A DNA stretch of 64,000 nucleotides, from positions 1-64,000 of the forward strand of contig NZ_CP019707.1 in NCBI RefSeq assembly GCF_002101395.1, given 5' to 3'. Below the pieces are notes generated by a model. That model was not told the DNA's origin. It searched no databases and saw only the letters and a program-made list of their open reading frames with translations. The translations under genes were made by a program, and so were the position numbers. Of this stretch, positions 8,679 to 18,402 are shown in pieces (within the stretch, counting starts at the first letter, position 1; every line of letters begins with the position of its first letter). The stretch comes from Pantoea alhagi. Its GTDB lineage: Bacteria > Pseudomonadota > Gammaproteobacteria > Enterobacterales > Enterobacteriaceae.

Positions 8679-9872
8679 TCAGTTCATCCGGATAAATTCA
8701 ATACGATCAAAAACTGCTTTGGCAAAGTCTTCAGCTGCGTTGCGGGCATTCTTGAGTGCTTCGCTGCTACCGATATAGGTTGCCGGGTTAGCCGAAATGA
8801 CGGTATCGAAAGATTCGCCACAGCGTTCAAAACCATCCAGTCGGGGAAGGGCAACATCCAGCATTTCGCCACCGAAGATTTCTTTGGCCAGGCTGTGGCA
8901 CAGTTTATGATCGGCTTTATTCGACAGTTTTGACATAAAGCCGATGTTGCCTTTCAGGCGGCATTTATAGCCTGAATCATCGATGAGTTTGATCAGCTCA
9001 GGCAGACGGGTCAGATATTTCAGCGTGGAATGAAAATCAACCTGTGCTGGCGGAACAGGCGTCATCATCAGATCGGCTGCAGCAATGGAGTTTTTCAGAA
9101 AAGAATCGAGATGCGGCCCGCTGTCGATAAAGATGAAGTCGTAATCTTTTAACAGCTTATTAATTACGTTCTCGCGCAGTACCGCGTGGATATTCTGACC
9201 TGGCAGATGTTCGGCACAGAGTGTATTCCAGTCAGAAGCGATAAAGGCATCATCAATCGAGGCTGGCAGTACATCCACACCTGGCACGATGGAGGAAACG
9301 ATAAACTCTTCCAGCAGTTCTTCACGTGAGACATTTTGCAGCATTGCCTGAGCAGAGGTTGTTTCCACTATCCCAATAGCGCGCGTATGATTCAAAAACA
9401 TGGTTGCAGATGACTGGGGATCGAGATCGATAACCAGTATGCGCAGATCCTCCAGTAGCAGAGAAGGATGGCTTCGCAGTGCATGGGCCAGTGAAACGGT
9501 TGAAACCGTTTTTGACACGCCGCCCTTAAGGTTGCCGATAAAAATCGTCAAAGCTTCATGATAACGGTCGCGGTATTTGGGAACGCCGCGATGCTGATAA
9601 ATATCGATGATGTTCTGCAGCGTCATCGCATACTTCATGGAAGAGCCAGCTGGACGTTTTTCAAATTCATAGCCATTGGCTTCCATTTCACTGACGGCAT
9701 AATCCACATTTGCTCTCGTCAATTTAGGTAGCTTTGCCAGCGCAGCCTTTGCATAAACCTGAAAATATTCGTTTTCGTGGAATTCTTCTTTTTGAGCCTG
9801 AATCTGTTCTGTTAACGAATGCAGCATACGTTCAGCACGCTGGGCCAGCTTTGTCGCCGACTGGTTCATCAT
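8679..9872 (-). CDS. parA: Plasmid partition ATPase ParA (P1/SopA type Ia)
   Basis: 397 aa, typical of type Ia ParA with an N-terminal DNA-binding extension (about residues 1-105, including HTH-like LTRANVDYAVSEMEANG) that autoregulates the operon. The deviant Walker A motif KGGVSKT is at residues 116-122, Walker A' is LVIDLDPQ, and a Walker B-like strand DFIFIDSGP follows. It works with the ParB downstream, moving plasmid copies over the nucleoid. The start is the first of two adjacent ATGs; the upstream 9873-9960 region is AT-rich and should hold the autoregulated promoter. The locus is intact. Confidence 0.95.
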   Translation of the reverse strand: MMNQSATKLAQRAERMLHSLTEQIQAQKEEFHENEYFQVYAKAALAKLPKLTRANVDYAVSEMEANGYEFEKRPAGSSMKYAMTLQNIIDIYQHRGVPKYRDRYHEALTIFIGNLKGGVSKTVSTVSLAHALRSHPSLLLEDLRILVIDLDPQSSATMFLNHTRAIGIVETTSAQAMLQNVSREELLEEFIVSSIVPGVDVLPASIDDAFIASDWNTLCAEHLPGQNIHAVLRENVINKLLKDYDFIFIDSGPHLDSFLKNSIAAADLMMTPVPPAQVDFHSTLKYLTRLPELIKLIDDSGYKCRLKGNIGFMSKLSNKADHKLCHSLAKEIFGGEMLDVALPRLDGFERCGESFDTVISANPATYIGSSEALKNARNAAEDFAKAVFDRIEFIRMN

Positions 9873-10130
9873 GATTCTTTTCCTTTATGCAGCTTTTAAG
9901 CTTAAAGGTAATAATCCTGCATAAATTTTAGAAAGTAAACTTTTATTTGAAATTCTGCAGGTTGTTGTGATTACTGAACAGGTATACGGGAAACAGCATC
10001 TTCTTGTTACCTGTCTGGTTTTTAGTTAATGGTGCTCGCCGCAGTACTGACTAGCGAAGTCTGTCAGTACGAGGAAGCGCAAAGGCACAGTTGTTGAAGA
10101 TTGCACTGACATAACGGGCGAAAGGTTATG
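9873..10130. promoter_or_regulatory. parAB promoter/operator region
   Basis: About 260 bases without a gene between parA and the origin. The AT-rich segment adjacent to parA (9900-9960) is the likely promoter and ParA operator. No individual -35/-10 assignment is secure. Confidence 0.35.
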
Positions 10131-10200
10131 CACTTATCAACAGTTCAGATCCAATAAGATGATCCAATAATGATCCCTAATAGATCCTAAAGATCCCATT
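10131..10200 (+). other. Replication origin core: DnaA-like box and five GATC sites
   Basis: A TTATCAACA DnaA-like box at about 10134-10142 is followed by five GATC sites at 10148, 10161, 10172, 10183 and 10192, spaced about 9-13 bp in repeats of the form GATCC. This is the arrangement of the Dam-methylated 7-mer array in P1 oriR and RepFIB-type origins, beside the AT-rich melting region at 10200-10240. Together with the downstream iterons and repA it marks the oriV of this replicon. Confidence 0.75.
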
Positions 10201-10240
10201 TCCTATTTCCTTTTTATAATCAAAAGGATATAAGAGTTTT

Positions 10241-10640
10241 TAACCACTATAGAGAGCAAATTAACCACTATGGGAGGTAGGATAACTACTGTAGTGAGCA
10301 GAACATCCACGGAAGAGAGCAGATGCTATCCACTATAGGCAGCTAGTTGCGATTCTAGATGTATATAACTGTCCAGAATAGTTGTGAACCGTTCCTGAGG
10401 TTTCTTTAAAAGCTTTTAAAGACCCAAAATTACGGTATTTATTTAGCTTAAGTGAATGATTTTAAAGGATGTCATAAAAACAGATTGTTTGGTTGCAGGA
10501 GAACCATTAACAAAATGAGTATCCACTATAGTAAGTAGCTGCTCTCTATAGTGGATATTGAACATAAATATCCACTATAGAGAGTAATTAGTACGCTATC
10601 CATATAGGACATCCACTATAGTGAGTGGTAATATCCGTTG
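10241..10640 (+). repeat. Iterons upstream of RepFIB-type repA
   Basis: Repeated CCACTATAG-type sequences occur at 10244, 10265 (CCACTATGG), 10330, about 10523, 10571 and about 10612, plus one in inverted orientation (CTATAGTGGAT, about 10547-10557) and degenerate copies such as CTACTGTAGTGAG near 10286. The common unit is ATCCACTATAGnGAG. These are the RepA-binding sites that control initiation, incompatibility and autoregulation. Confidence 0.85.
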
Positions 10641-10687
10641 TATTCAGTCTGAGGCCGTGTTGAGGCACCCGAGTCGGAAACAGCGAA

Positions 10688-11710
10688 ATGGAACATGATA
10701 AGGATTTGATCGCAGAATCTTTCAGTGAGCAGGATAAGGCGACCGGTAGTGTAGTGGCGCTGGTGCCGAATTCAAACAATACCGTCCAGCCAGTCGCGTT
10801 AATGCGACTTGGTCTCTTTGTGCCGACGCTGAAATCAACCGCGCGCGGCAGGACCGGTCAGATGGCGTCCATGGATGTGACCGATGAGCTGAAGCAGCTT
10901 TCGCTGGTGCGCTCTGAGGGGTATGAGAACATTCGTATCACTGGCGCTCGTCTCGATATGGATAACGATTTTAAAACCTGGGTCGGCATTATCCATGCTT
11001 TCGCCCGTTATAAGGTACTGGGCGATACTGTCACACTACCGTTTGTGGAGTTTGTTAAACTCTGTGGTATTCCTTCCGCCCGTTCTTCTGCCCGGCTGCG
11101 TAAGCGTCTGGACGCATCCCTGACGCGTATCGCGACTAATACCATCTCGTTCACTAACAAAGCCGGCGACTACTATGTGACGCACCTTGTGCAGTCAGCT
11201 AAGTACAGTCCCAGAACGGATGAAGTGACTCTACAAGCCGATCCTAAAATATTTGAGCTTTACCAGTTCGACCGCAAAGTGCTGCTGCAACTGCGTGCGA
11301 TTAACGCTCTGTCACGCAAGGAGTCTGCGCAGGCTCTTTACACCTTTATTGAGAGCTTACCTTCCAACCCGGCGCCAGTGTCGCTGGCCCGGCTGCGTGC
11401 TCGTCTGAACCTGACTTCCCGCACAATCACGCAAAACGCCACGGTACGCAAAGCAATGGAACAATTGAGAGATATTGGCTATCTCGATTACAGCGAACTG
11501 AAGCGAGGGCGGACTGTTTATTTCCATATCCACTATCGGCGGCCAAAGCTGCGGCCCGATCATATACCACTGAGTTTGCCGCCTGAACTTGAAGCAGAGC
11601 TGTCTGAAGACGACACTGATACACTGCCTGAGCCGGAGGGGGAAATGGTCCGCCTTTCTCCAGAGGAAAGGTTACTGCTGGAAAAAATCCGTCGTGGCGA
11701 GTTCAGGTAA
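10688..11710 (+). CDS. repA: Replication initiator RepA/RepB, RepFIB type
   Basis: 340-aa initiator of the Rep_3 (winged-helix) superfamily, about the usual RepFIB length. Two winged-helix domains are expected: the first near residues 55-190 (YENIRITGARLDMDNDFKTW, RIATNTISFTNKAG) and the second near 200-310 (LSRKESAQALYTFIESL, SRTITQNATVRKAMEQLRDI). It binds the flanking iterons to open the origin. The ATG at 10688 follows a weak GGAAACAGCGA site. The flanking iterons on both sides, in opposite orientation, match the RepFIB arrangement. The acidic C-terminal stretch (LEAELSEDDTDTLPEPEGE) is followed by a basic tail. Confidence 0.93.
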   Translation: MEHDKDLIAESFSEQDKATGSVVALVPNSNNTVQPVALMRLGLFVPTLKSTARGRTGQMASMDVTDELKQLSLVRSEGYENIRITGARLDMDNDFKTWVGIIHAFARYKVLGDTVTLPFVEFVKLCGIPSARSSARLRKRLDASLTRIATNTISFTNKAGDYYVTHLVQSAKYSPRTDEVTLQADPKIFELYQFDRKVLLQLRAINALSRKESAQALYTFIESLPSNPAPVSLARLRARLNLTSRTITQNATVRKAMEQLRDIGYLDYSELKRGRTVYFHIHYRRPKLRPDHIPLSLPPELEAELSEDDTDTLPEPEGEMVRLSPEERLLLEKIRRGEFR

Positions 11711-11737
11711 CCACTGAAAAGAGCAGTACAGCAATAA

Positions 11738-11965
11738 CAACCACTGTAGTGAGCAGGATTACTCTGTTTCACCACTGTTTTGCACAAATGTTGGCTTGAA
11801 CGCTCGTTGAAATGGATATCTGTAGGCGTCTTCTCTCATAATGGTTGAGAGGATTCGCGGGCTACTCACTACAGTGGATAATACGAAGTTACTCACTATA
11901 GTGGTTGTTCAGAATTTACTGTCTACAGTGGATATTCAGCTTTTACTGTCTACAGTGGTTACGAG
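11738..11965 (+). repeat. Iterons downstream of repA, mostly inverted
   Basis: One CCACTGTAGTGAGCAG unit at 11740 has the same orientation as the upstream set. Four units in the opposite orientation follow: CTACAGTGGATA (about 11870), CTATAGTGGTT (about 11897), CTACAGTGGATA (about 11924) and CTACAGTGGTTA (about 11951). Such a distal set is characteristic of RepFIB replicons and acts in copy control and incompatibility. Confidence 0.85.
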
Positions 11966-12100
11966 TGCTCCGGCGTAAATACGCTCCTGTTGCGGTTACA
12001 TTGAAATGCAGCAAAGTTTGCTTGCAAGCCCTTAACTGTCAAACAGCCGCAGCGGCGTCGCTTTTTTATACTGAATCATGCACAGGGTATCCCCAGTTCC

Positions 12101-12109
12101 TGTGGATAA
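12101..12109 (+). promoter_or_regulatory. DnaA box (consensus, inverted)
   Basis: TGTGGATAA, the perfect complement of the TTATCCACA DnaA box, 390 bp beyond repA. It may assist origin function together with the box near 10134. The surrounding 11966-12350 stretch carries no gene that I can see. Confidence 0.5.
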
Positions 12110-12350
12110 AAATCGGCAGGGTCTGAGTAAGCGGGAAGACGGAAGTGTTAGCTAGCTGGCGGGGGATTTTGAAATCAAGGTGGTTGCGCGTATTCCTGCA
12201 GCCGCTTGAGTATGATCACTGAAAGAAAACCGGGAGTTTACACAATAGACTGATTTGTAAATAATTTCTGTTTATGTAGAAGGTGGCCTGATTTATGACC
12301 TGCCGTTTTATGATAAAGTCCGTACGTTAATAACGCAGCGGCATACAAAG

Positions 12351-13268
12351 ATGAAAAAGAAAAACAGCACGCCAACGCCTCATGACGCTACCTTCCGCCA
12401 GTTTCTGACGCAGCCGGCGATCGCGCGCGATTTTATGGAAATCCATCTTCCGGCGGAGCTGCGCGCTATTTGCGATCTTGGCACGCTGAAACTGGAATCC
12501 GGATCATTTGTTGAAGACGATCTGCGGCAATACTTCAGCGATGTACTTTACAGCCTGAAAACCACCACAGGCGACGGCTATATCCATGTATTGATTGAGC
12601 ATCAATCTACGCCGGACCGGCATATGGCATTCCGGCTGCTGCGCTATGCCGTGGCGGCGATGCAGCGGCACCTTGAAGCGGGTCATAAAAAATTGCCGTT
12701 GGTGATCCCGGTATTGTTTTATACCGGCAGACGCAGCCCCTATCCCTATGCCATGAACTGGCTTCAGGAGTTTGACAATCCAGCGCTGGCGACAAAGCTC
12801 TATGCCAGCGATTTCCCGCTGGTGGATGTGACGGTTATTCCTGATGATGAGATTATGAATCATCGAAGCATGGCTGCGCTCACCCTGCTGCAAAAGCATA
12901 TCCATCAACGTGATCTGGCTGAATTAACCGAACGGCTGGCGACATTGCTGATGGAAAACTGGCTCGCTTCGCCGCAGGTAATTTCCCTGATACACTATAT
13001 TTTGCAGGCGGGTGAATCTTCTGGCGCTGAAGCCTTTGTCCGCGACCTGGCACAGCGCGTGCCGCAACACGGAGACGAACTGATGACCATTGCACAACAG
13101 CTGGAACAGAAAGGAATTAAAAAAGGCATTGAACAAGGTCGTTCTGAAGGGGAACGCGAAGCGGCTTTTAAAATTGCGCGTAATATGCTGAAACGTGGCC
13201 TTGATGAGGTCGCCGTTATGGAGATGACCGGTCTTTCTAAAGACGACATGCAGAGTTTACTACACTGA
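12351..13268 (+). CDS. Rpn family recombination-promoting nuclease/putative transposase
   Basis: 305 aa, the usual RpnA-E (YhgA-like) length. The N-terminus TPHDATFRQFLTQP is the family signature. The PD-(D/E)XK core follows: DDLRQYFSDVLYSL, then IHVLIEHQSTPD, where the Glu and Gln of ExQ are catalytic. A C-terminal region rich in charged helices includes KKGIEQGRSEGE. Known members are Ca/Mg-dependent DNA endonucleases that raise RecA-independent recombination. The gene stands alone, with no linked transposase. The ATG at 12351 follows a GCATACAAAG leader with only a weak Shine-Dalgarno sequence. Reading frame intact. Confidence 0.9.
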   Translation: MKKKNSTPTPHDATFRQFLTQPAIARDFMEIHLPAELRAICDLGTLKLESGSFVEDDLRQYFSDVLYSLKTTTGDGYIHVLIEHQSTPDRHMAFRLLRYAVAAMQRHLEAGHKKLPLVIPVLFYTGRRSPYPYAMNWLQEFDNPALATKLYASDFPLVDVTVIPDDEIMNHRSMAALTLLQKHIHQRDLAELTERLATLLMENWLASPQVISLIHYILQAGESSGAEAFVRDLAQRVPQHGDELMTIAQQLEQKGIKKGIEQGRSEGEREAAFKIARNMLKRGLDEVAVMEMTGLSKDDMQSLLH

Positions 13269-13529
13269 CTACAAGAGGACACATGATGCAGCCCGCATAC
13301 GGAGCCGGGGCGGCAAGGCCCAGATAAGGCGTACCGATGGCCTAATACAACAGCTGGAAAGTTAGTTGTTTTCTTCATATCCCAACAGCTTGCCAGGGTA
13401 AATTTACTTATAATATAAATTAAAAGCATATATTAATTCACGTGCCTCGCTGTAGCTGCGGGAGCGGAGCGTGCTCTTAATGTCCTTCCTCCACCGGTAA
13501 GGTTAACCTGGTGTTGCGTTACATTGTTT

Positions 13530-13904
13530 GAATAATCTAACGTTGGCGAGCTGGTTTTCTGTTTGCTCCTGCAACGCCTGCACTGCTGCGGTAGTATCGC
13601 CCATCAGCATGACAACCTTATTCCCCTGCTTTGCTCATAAACGTGCCTTTCTTAAATGCCAGTCGCATACTCTCTGAAAAAACGGTCACCTCGGCGCCCA
13701 GTGCTACCATCGGACATTTGCCCTGATATTCCTGGTATCCTGCCACTGCTGCCATTAGCTTATCAGCCGCTGCGCCATGGTGCAGTTGGGTTGATCCATC
13801 ATCTTGTAGGCATCGGTCAGATAGCCAGTAAAATAGCTTTCCAGCATGGCTATGCCGGTCAGAATTTCGTTGAGTCCTGCAGCTGAGAAACCCTTACTGA
13901 CCAT
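13530..13904 (-). pseudogene. TetR-family regulator relic
   Basis: From ATG 13904 the minus strand reads MVSKGFSAAGLNEIL, the start of a TetR helix-turn-helix, but the second half of the HTH (the usual PKGSFYHYF region) is missing and the frame jumps to a regulatory-domain segment (AMLESYFTGYLTDAYK). A stop follows at RLIS. A second frame then gives EYQGKCPMVALGAEVTVFSE and SESMRLAFKKGT, typical of the ligand-binding half of this subfamily. The internal deletion plus stops make it non-functional. It lies in a gene-poor stretch between the Rpn nuclease and the integrase. Confidence 0.6.
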
Positions 13905-14507
13905 GATACGCTAGCTTGTGGTAAGGATGTGTTCCCGAATGTCATCTGTGTGTTTATGTGGCACTGTGTTTATGGGATTAGGGCATACCTAATTAGACCT
14001 GTCATCTGGATATTTTTGAAGGCAGACTTTTATGCAGATGCACGCTAAATACAGATTGTCGAAAATGAAACTTCAGGAGCCATCAGACTGGGACTCACGG
14101 GTGTGTCCTAATCCCTTTTACGTCCCGCACAAAATGCATCTGCTTCGAGGGGGCTTCGCCTGCCCATTGACATTTTGTGGGCCGGGTGAATGTGCGCACA
14201 TGCGCATGTGACAGGCAAAAGAGATCTGTTCAGGTGAAAGGTATGAAAAAGGCAAGCCAGTGGCATATTACGGCGTGAGGAAGGATACCCAGCTCCACGA
14301 TAAAAAGTAGGGTGCTCCGGGTTAGGTTACTATACAACTATGCTTTTGTCGGGATTTTGCCATACGGCAGCCAGTAATACCTGATCGCATTGAGTTTCAC
14401 CTCGTTCCGTCACACCCTGCTGATTTTACCATTGCTGGCAGCTAATGCGCATACAGCATACTGTTCAATGTCTAACGCGCCTCTAGCGATGGCTGCTTTC
14501 GCATAGT
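13905..14507. other. Gene-poor stretch
   Basis: About 600 bases without a supported ORF on either strand. It includes a GC-rich run (14150-14220, with the palindrome-like GTGCGCACATGCGCATGTGAC) that could be a recombination site or terminator debris, but I cannot assign it. Confidence 0.3.
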
Positions 14508-15491
14508 TCAAAACTTCAGCTTATTCGCAGCTTTACGCAAACGTTCATCGCCGCGCCGGTCATATTTTTGCGTAGTGGTGACGCTGGCATGTCCCATCGC
14601 ATCCCGGACAGTTATCAAGTCATCCCCGTTGTCCAGCATCATTGAAGCAAAGGTACGGCGTAAATCATGCGGGGCACATTTATCGATACCACTATCGATC
14701 CGGCGCTGGCCGAGTATGTGATAAACCGCCTGAGGCGTCATACGCTGAAAAGTGACATCGTCACCGCTGCGTATGCGGGTAAAGAGAGGCCCTTCCTGCT
14801 CGCCCCGGATCGTATCCGTCCATGTATGAATGCGTTGCCAGACATTTTCAGGCATAAACGCCAGGCGTTCTTTATTTCCCTTACCCTTCACGATTAAAGC
14901 CTGCTCTTTATACAATATGCTGGCGTAATCCAGTTCAACCACTTCGGAACGGCGCAGCCCGCAACCGAGCATGACCGCCAGCATAGCGGCATCGCGCGGT
15001 CCTTTACAGCCCGTATCCTGTTCACAACTGCGGAACAAGGCACGAATTTCTTCCGGCGCCAGTGCACGACCACGGGTAAGGCGGCTTCCCCGCACCGCGC
15101 GCACCGTCAGGATCTGCTGATAACTCTCCGTATCCATCTGCTTCATCATCCACGCCTCACGGGCGGTCCCTTTCAGGGCAGATAAATAGGTGTTGATAGT
15201 GGCAGGTGCTCTGCCGCTGACCTGCAGCATTTCCAGCAGACCGCGAATATGGTGTCGGCGCAGGCTGCCCCAGGCGCAATTCTGCAGAGAGGTAAAGCCG
15301 AGCATGCCTGCAACAATGTTCAAAAAAGATTTCATCGTCTGCCGGCTGGCGGCAGACGAGAGACCAATAAGATAGGCCTGGGCCGGGTTCAGCGACGTGG
15401 TGCTGTTGATGGCCGCCAGAGCATAAGCATCCTGGGTATCTGCTGACGACAGCGTATGTGAAAGGAAATTGTCATCGACAGAATCGGTCAT
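14508..15491 (-). CDS. Tyrosine recombinase/integrase
   Basis: 327 aa with a SAM-like core-binding N-terminal domain (about residues 40-125, RAPATINTYLSALKGTAREA) and a catalytic domain with the expected residues: Arg in CGLRRSEV (about 180), HxxR in PHDLRRTFAS, a GHA segment (MGHASVTTTQKY) and the nucleophile Tyr in TTQKYDRRG. The family cuts and rejoins DNA at short inverted-core sites without replication. An integrase gene of this type commonly lies near RepFIB replicons and may act in plasmid multimer resolution or gene capture; its target site is not evident here. Intact. Confidence 0.88.
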   Translation of the reverse strand: MTDSVDDNFLSHTLSSADTQDAYALAAINSTTSLNPAQAYLIGLSSAASRQTMKSFLNIVAGMLGFTSLQNCAWGSLRRHHIRGLLEMLQVSGRAPATINTYLSALKGTAREAWMMKQMDTESYQQILTVRAVRGSRLTRGRALAPEEIRALFRSCEQDTGCKGPRDAAMLAVMLGCGLRRSEVVELDYASILYKEQALIVKGKGNKERLAFMPENVWQRIHTWTDTIRGEQEGPLFTRIRSGDDVTFQRMTPQAVYHILGQRRIDSGIDKCAPHDLRRTFASMMLDNGDDLITVRDAMGHASVTTTQKYDRRGDERLRKAANKLKF

Positions 15492-16516
15492 TTTTACCTC
15501 TGAGCAGATAAGGCATGTGGTCTATGGTATACGCACAATCTGGGAATTATCACCTGTACGGCCTCTTACCGTAAAGCTACTTTCTCAAAGAGACATTTTA
15601 ATAAGTAACCAGTTTTCAATGCACTTCTGAAACGTCTTCCAGTAGTCCAAAAAAAGTCAGGATGAAAATATGACCTGCGGTGGCGCTGCGTGAAATCGGT
15701 ATGAATTCAAAGACTAAAGCGCTCAGGTTATTATTCTACGTTGTCTGCAGGCATGGAGCGCATTTTCCCTTGTCTGCTCAGCGAAAACCAAAGGAATAAA
15801 TCGATCAGCTGCTGATCCGGTTTCGACCCGTTTCTAGGCTTTTCTCCCATACGCGGAGAGTAACTTAGACAGCCGGGAATAAAAAGGGAGTGGTGCGTTC
15901 CGGGCCGGTTATTTTATTTAAACTACTGTCATTAGATATTATGTTTAAAATGTGCAAATGAGATTATTGAATGTATGTATAGGCTTCCTGTAGTGGTCAA
16001 CAAAAACTGGCCACCGCTTTAGAGTTTTTCCAGTGTAGTGGCTCACTTTAATGTGTATCTTTTTTGCTACACATTGAATTTACATGCTACATAAATGTAA
16101 AGCAAGCGCATACAGTACTCGTTTTTATTCGGGCACCAGGCATTCAGCCAAAAGCCTATATGCAGCCCACTTTTTCCCATGTGGCAGCTAATGCAACTGA
16201 TATTGCATTTCGAAAGCAAACTGCACACTATTCATGTTCATTTTATGACTTAAAGCAAAGAGAAATCATTCTGCAGAAAAAATGCCCACAGCTAAGCGCC
16301 TTAGTGGCTATATAGTAAAATGGAATGTACTAATTCAGCAGGAGTCAGGCCAAATTCAATTTCGTGACATATCTATGGCTTTTCAGATTCCGGCAAAAAA
16401 TTACATCGAGACGCGACTTAACTTGGGTGTTCTGGTTTAGAAAGGCTGCATGTTTACCCTGCGCATAAGTTTACGTAATAGAAATGGAGGCGCGTAAAAT
16501 GAAACTATTTGCGTGA
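15492..16516. other. One-kb AT-rich stretch without a supported gene
   Basis: No convincing coding frame on either strand. A sequence near 15988-16030 (TAGTGGTCAACAAAAACTGG, then TTTAGAGTTTTTCCAGTGTAGTGG) looks like debris of an insertion-sequence end, but no transposase fragment is recognisable. This stretch marks the boundary between the GC-rich backbone and the AT-rich island that follows. Confidence 0.3.
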
Positions 16517-17035
16517 TCACGTATTCTTGAGCTGGAGAGTAATTGGTTCATATGTATCAACCTCATCTAAATTATCAAAATAATTTAAAAAAGCACGTGG
16601 GAGAACATAACCAATCTCGTAAAAATGTGACTTATCCAGGCCAGTTAATTGCAGGGGGAAAGGGATATACCCCTGCTCTGACTGCAAATGATAAAGCTCA
16701 ATTCTACTGAGTATCAAGATTTCATTTTCAGTCACTTCTGGTGCGAAAGTTTGGCAGTTGTAAACGTTCCTGTGCCAGTTTAAAATGTTTTTTTGCCAAT
16801 GAGAAAAGGTCCCTCCCCCGTTTTTTAAATATTCCTTGCTCATAATAACTCCAATGTTTTCAATTGTGTGTACAGCTAGGTAACGTGGAGTTGCTGACTT
16901 TAAAGATTTAAACCTCTGAGAGGTTTTGAAGCCAGTCGTGGATATCAGGCAGGGTAACTTATTTAGGCTGTAAAATTCATTCCAATCCTTTTCACTTACA
17001 GTGTCTTTATAATCACAATGAACTGTGTATATCAT
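16517..17035 (-). CDS. Small protein, possibly ferredoxin-like (DUF4286-like) fold
   Basis: 172 aa, last gene of the 16.5-20.3 kb operon, 143 nt beyond the PEP-enzyme gene. The opening MIYTVHCDYKDTVSEKDWNEF, then CLISTTGFKTSQRFKS and RYLAVHTIEN (quoted in parts), has the beta-alpha-beta spacing of dimeric alpha/beta-barrel (DUF4286/EthD-like) proteins. The C-terminal half adds WQKNILNWHRNVYN and an unusual tail. There is no signal peptide or membrane segment. ATG 17035 is preceded by AGGAG about 6 nt away. Function unknown. Proteins of this fold often work as small enzymes or chaperone-like partners in biosynthetic clusters, but that is inference from context. Confidence 0.6.
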   Translation of the reverse strand: MIYTVHCDYKDTVSEKDWNEFYSLNKLPCLISTTGFKTSQRFKSLKSATPRYLAVHTIENIGVIMSKEYLKNGGGTFSHWQKNILNWHRNVYNCQTFAPEVTENEILILSRIELYHLQSEQGYIPFPLQLTGLDKSHFYEIGYVLPRAFLNYFDNLDEVDTYEPITLQLKNT

Positions 17036-17178
17036 GTTTTCTCCTGTTAAGAACTTCTAGTAACTTTGAGTGTCATGGTTTTATGAAAAATGGTGATTTA
17101 AAATCATGTAATCGGGCGCAAAGGATGTTTATAAAAAATAATCTAATTATCATCTTAACAGTGTGCCCGATGAAAATA

Positions 17179-18375
17179 TTATTTATTTTTAACTAAATCT
17201 ATAATTCCTGAAAAATGAAAAATCGTACTGAGTTCCCTAACTTGGGCAGAACAAATAAGTTCGCCAACCCCAGCCTTAAGTAACTCAGTCATAACTTTCT
17301 CATTACGACGAACTTCACCACAGACAAAGGTATGGACTCCATACTGACGCGCACACATTACTACACGGCGTAACAGACGGATATTGGCATTGCTCGCAGG
17401 TAAAACAGATAAAGCTTGATTGTTTCTGCACACACCATTAAAAAGCGAAAACAAATCAGACGTACCAATGGCCATAAAGTCAACTTTATGAGTTTGGAAA
17501 AGCGCATCGAGCTCTTCGGCCAAAGCTGGCACCTCTAAAGTGAAGCCTAGTTCGACACTCTCACGCTCGATTCCTGCAGCTTTTACTAAATCAACAAAAT
17601 TACCGTACTCATCTATTGTTGAAACAAATGGTGCACTGATTTTGATTTTTATATCAAATTCATCCTGAAAGCGTCGGATTGCAGCCAGTTCAGGCGCCCA
17701 TTGTTCCATAATACGCGGCCCACGGACACCTAAATCAGGATTCATTTCAGCAGGAACCTGAATGCCAACTTCAGATAATTCAGCTGTAGTAAGATCGGAT
17801 AATACACATCGAATACTTGACCAATTTTGCTTGCCTAACTTAACTAGCTGCTCGTACAAGTATTTTTCAATAACCTCCGGGTTATTATAAGCGCCAGCAT
17901 CCTGACTGAACAACTGGAAAAGGCAGAATTTAAATCTGAAGTATCCTAATGAATTAATACCAAAGCGACGGTATGTAGATAAATTTCGATTATTCAATAC
18001 CGAGCAAATAGCACTAATAGGAACGCCTTCCTTTAATTCTTTAATGCCATCCTTATTAATGATGCATCTGCTGGTCTTATCAAATTCACGCTCGTTATAG
18101 ACAACTAAACCAATACCAGATTCATGTAGCATTTTTCTTGCATGATCGGAGAACTCACCTTGGGTTACTACGACCGAGCCAACAGATGGTTTTGCAATAA
18201 TCTTACTGGCGATTGAGCAGTCAAGGCGAGTTGTAAAAAATATATGCTCTGCACCCTCGGTCAACTCGTCAAGAGAATGAGTAATTATGCCTACCGTTTC
18301 AGGTTCCGGCGTAATAATCATTTTACCAGAATGTTGATAAGTTGACTGCATATCCAAGATGTCTAAAATAGCCAT
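17179..18375 (-). CDS. PEP-utilising enzyme module (swivel plus TIM barrel, no ATP-grasp domain)
   Basis: 398 aa. The first ~110 residues resemble the phosphohistidine swivelling domain, with SDHARKMLHESGIGLVVYN where PEP synthase, PPDK and PTS enzyme I carry the reactive His. The rest is the PEP/pyruvate-binding TIM barrel: NPDLGVRGPRIM, then IKISAPFVSTIDEYG, ELGFTLEVPALAEEL, FMAIGTSDLFSLFNG and finally FVCGEVRRNEKV, which holds the catalytic Cys of the GxCGE motif. The N-terminal ATP-grasp domain of PEP synthase/PPDK and the HPr-binding domain of enzyme I are both absent. It could interconvert PEP and pyruvate with a partner phosphodonor, or use PEP directly. It is 27 nt downstream of the GAPDH-like gene. 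The precise reaction cannot be deduced. Confidence 0.75.
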   Translation of the reverse strand: MAILDILDMQSTYQHSGKMIITPEPETVGIITHSLDELTEGAEHIFFTTRLDCSIASKIIAKPSVGSVVVTQGEFSDHARKMLHESGIGLVVYNEREFDKTSRCIINKDGIKELKEGVPISAICSVLNNRNLSTYRRFGINSLGYFRFKFCLFQLFSQDAGAYNNPEVIEKYLYEQLVKLGKQNWSSIRCVLSDLTTAELSEVGIQVPAEMNPDLGVRGPRIMEQWAPELAAIRRFQDEFDIKIKISAPFVSTIDEYGNFVDLVKAAGIERESVELGFTLEVPALAEELDALFQTHKVDFMAIGTSDLFSLFNGVCRNNQALSVLPASNANIRLLRRVVMCARQYGVHTFVCGEVRRNEKVMTELLKAGVGELICSAQVRELSTIFHFSGIIDLVKNK

Positions 18376-18402
18376 TTTGAGCTCCAGAATTTAGGTGTTT
18401 TC

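Noticed and set aside
10241..11965. CRISPR array
   Set aside because: The repeats flank a rep gene, are short (about 9-16 bp), occur in both orientations and lack uniform spacers; they are iterons. No CRISPR array was seen elsewhere.
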